NCBI RefSeq assembly: GCF_007830175.1
Contig: NZ_VLKH01000010.1
Location: 92,436 to 156,435 of the forward strand
Direction: 5' to 3'
DNA from: Sedimentibacter saalensis
Lineage (GTDB): Bacteria > Bacillota > Clostridia > Tissierellales > Sedimentibacteraceae
DNA: 64,000 bases
The position numbers and the translations under genes are program-made. Below, piece after piece: positions 62,756-64,000 of the stretch. Below the pieces are notes generated by a model, which was not told the origin of the DNA, did not search any database, and saw only the letters and a program-made list of their open reading frames with translations. How positions within the stretch are numbered: position 1 is the first letter of the stretch; each line of letters begins with the position of its first letter.

Positions 62756-63352
62756 TCAATGCAGAATATCCATCCGTACAAGCTTTGATTCTTTAAGAAC
62801 AACATTAATTTCAACATCATTTTCCACATTTTCTAGTATTGCCATATCTCCCTCAGATATTTCAATCTTCTCGCCAGTAGACACTTCAAAAACAGCTTCA
62901 CCTTTGCCACAATAAAATGCATTGAAATCAAATGTTTTATTATATTCCCTGCAAAATTCATTTTTAAGTATTCCGTCATTTTCAACAACAGTCATCTTTC
63001 CATGAAAGTCCTTTGAAAGCATCATGTTGAAATCTGTTACCTTGCCTGCCGCTGATGATTCCCATCCTCCGTCAAACACATCAATATGTTTGTAGGGTTC
63101 CATAAGCAAATCATAGTGGTCTTTGTGAAAAACATGAGCCTTCCCTTCAAGCATGATCAAGTGTCTGGTGTAATTTTCAAGATTGCTGTATTTTGCTTCC
63201 TCTTCGCTGTAAGACTCGGCCATGCTGAGCCTAAATGAAAAATTCCTGTCAGCATAAGAAGAATTCAAAGGATAAATAAAGTATTGTCTGCTTTCTCCGC
63301 CTGCCCATTTTGAAGTTATAACATCATCTTTTCTAATTAATGTGGTTTTCAA
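62756..63352 (-). CDS. HutD-like cupin protein
   Basis: A 198-residue cupin of the HutD/Ves family: SKWAGGESRQYFIYP near the start (the WxxGGxTxxI-like block), FSFRLSMAESYSEE and YTRHLIMLEGKAHVF. The start codon is TTG with AGGAGG 5 bases upstream. No histidine-utilisation genes are in the window, so its partner is elsewhere or it has another role. It is 57 bases after the DUF1904 gene. Confidence 0.75.
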   Translation of the reverse strand: MKTTLIRKDDVITSKWAGGESRQYFIYPLNSSYADRNFSFRLSMAESYSEEEAKYSNLENYTRHLIMLEGKAHVFHKDHYDLLMEPYKHIDVFDGGWESSAAGKVTDFNMMLSKDFHGKMTVVENDGILKNEFCREYNKTFDFNAFYCGKGEAVFEVSTGEKIEISEGDMAILENVENDVEINVVLKESKLVRMDILH

Positions 63353-63409
63353 AGCAACCTCCTTGTAAAATTAATATAGTATTTTCATAAGCGCTTCAGT
63401 TACAAATAC

Positions 63410-63736
63410 TTAAAAATGCTCTCCGTTTTCGTAATATCTGCTTTTTTCAAGCGCTTGAAAAATAACGTCCACATTTTTGTATCCCAATAGGTTTATGTGC
63501 TTTGTAATTATCATAGCTGCTTTGTCTTGAACTTCCTGTCCTCTGTCAAACCATAAAACATCCACAGCCGGAAGACCTTCCACAACTTTTTCATCCATTA
63601 TGAATGAAGAACTTACTACCTCTATGCTGAAATATTCTCTTGGGCACTGAATCAACTCCTGAAGATCATCAATCATCAATTTGCTTATTGTTAAAGCCTT
63701 GTTCATATCTATTGCTCTAAATCTTAATGCTGGCAT
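63410..63736 (-). CDS. DUF1904 family protein
   Basis: A 108-residue protein matching DUF1904 over its full length: MPALRFRAID at the start, CPREYFSIEVVSS, VDVLWFDRGQEVQDKAA and the conserved tail YYENGEHF. The fold is tautomerase-like, with a proline right after the start methionine that could act as a catalytic base, but function is unproven. GAGAGG precedes the ATG. The 160 bases to its right up to the CRISPR array are AT-rich and empty. Confidence 0.75.
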   Translation of the reverse strand: MPALRFRAIDMNKALTISKLMIDDLQELIQCPREYFSIEVVSSSFIMDEKVVEGLPAVDVLWFDRGQEVQDKAAMIITKHINLLGYKNVDVIFQALEKSRYYENGEHF

Positions 63737-63897
63737 AGTAACCTCTCTTTGTCTAAATTATTTTATTCTATTTTATCATATCAACTATAAAAAAACATTA
63801 ATAAAAAACGTTAAATAAACATAGCAAATTAAAATACTAATATTATAAAATATATGCCTAACATTTCTAAGTAGGGTCAATATTACTCTCTAATCCT

Positions 63898-64000
63898 ATT
63901 TACATTCCAAGATGGTTCTATTTTAATTTATATGGGTATGTATTGATATAAGTATTCAACAACATTTACATTCCAAGATGGTTCTATTTTAATTAAACAG
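63898..64000 (-). CRISPR. end of a CRISPR array (two repeats seen)
   Basis: Two identical 30-base repeats (63898-63927 and 63964-63993), beginning ATTTACATTCCA and ending CTATTTTAAT, are separated by a 36-base spacer. The array runs off the window. The reverse complement ends in ATGTAAAT, the same 8-base crRNA handle as type I-B systems of clostridia, so the array is probably transcribed on the minus strand with its leader off the right edge and its oldest repeat here. No cas gene is in the window. Confidence 0.85.

Noticed and set aside
63737..63897. Possible leader of the CRISPR array to its left.
   Set aside because: The handle ATGTAAAT lies on the minus strand, so the leader should be on the right; the left side is plain AT-rich DNA.

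Overview
The window is AT-rich, single-chromosome-like DNA from a low-GC Gram-positive anaerobe, most likely a Clostridia or Tissierellia-type amino-acid fermenter. The evidence is the strong AGGAGG ribosome sites with frequent TTG/GTG starts, sigma-54 promoters with enhancer-dependent activators, several NhaC-type and AGCS-type sodium-coupled carriers, oxoproline and hydantoin catabolism, and SigV/RsiV-like, HelD and PadR proteins. The species is an inference and no rRNA or tRNA gene is present to settle it.

Layout. Positions 1-3.7 kb: tail of an alpha/beta hydrolase, a cysteine-synthase-like enzyme facing a large cysteine-desulfurase-like enzyme (stops overlap), and a small zinc-ribbon membrane protein. 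3.8-15.3 kb: one long minus-strand gene train joining a KDPG aldolase and KDG kinase to an aminotransferase, an N-carbamoyl-amino-acid hydrolase, a hydantoin-type racemase, a dihydropyrimidinase/hydantoinase, a PAS/sigma-54 activator, an NhaC carrier and an amidohydrolase. The last two have their own sigma-54 promoter. 15.6-31.2 kb: regulators and signalling (LuxR, SigV/RsiV pair, three c-di-GMP proteins, a membrane LuxR), a four-gene lipoprotein/membrane operon and a second NhaC carrier. 31.4-35.0 kb: MarR, AhpD-like protein, lipoyl-dihydrolipoamide dehydrogenase and lipoate ligase. 35.2-42 kb: RecJ, then an AGCS sodium/amino-acid symporter controlled by an adjacent sensor kinase and NtrC-type regulator through a sigma-54 promoter with paired enhancer-like sites. 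42-47.5 kb: pyroglutamate operon (PxpABC) flanked by the two domains of D-glutamate cyclase as separate genes, with a divergent LysR. 47.5-52.7 kb: HelD, PadR, M19 dipeptidase and a DUF819 permease. 52.8-55.4 kb: a GC-rich multi-hairpin element, a TfoX C-terminal-domain gene with an in-frame TGA at the conserved cysteine, a secreted glycine-rich protein and a six-repeat beta-propeller-like protein. 55.4-60.4 kb: MFS exporter, rifampin-phosphotransferase-like enzyme and a TetR with two copies of one operator, plus a decayed second rph. 60.6-63.7 kb: MATE exporter, isochorismatase-like hydrolase, HutD-like and DUF1904 proteins. The window ends inside a CRISPR array.

Together the genes describe sodium-linked uptake and breakdown of amino acids, dipeptides, D-glutamate/5-oxoproline and cyclic ureides, each module carrying its own local regulator. 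A smaller resistance module (Rph, MFS, MATE, possibly HelD) lies in the right third. Nearly every transcription unit ends in a recognisable intrinsic terminator.
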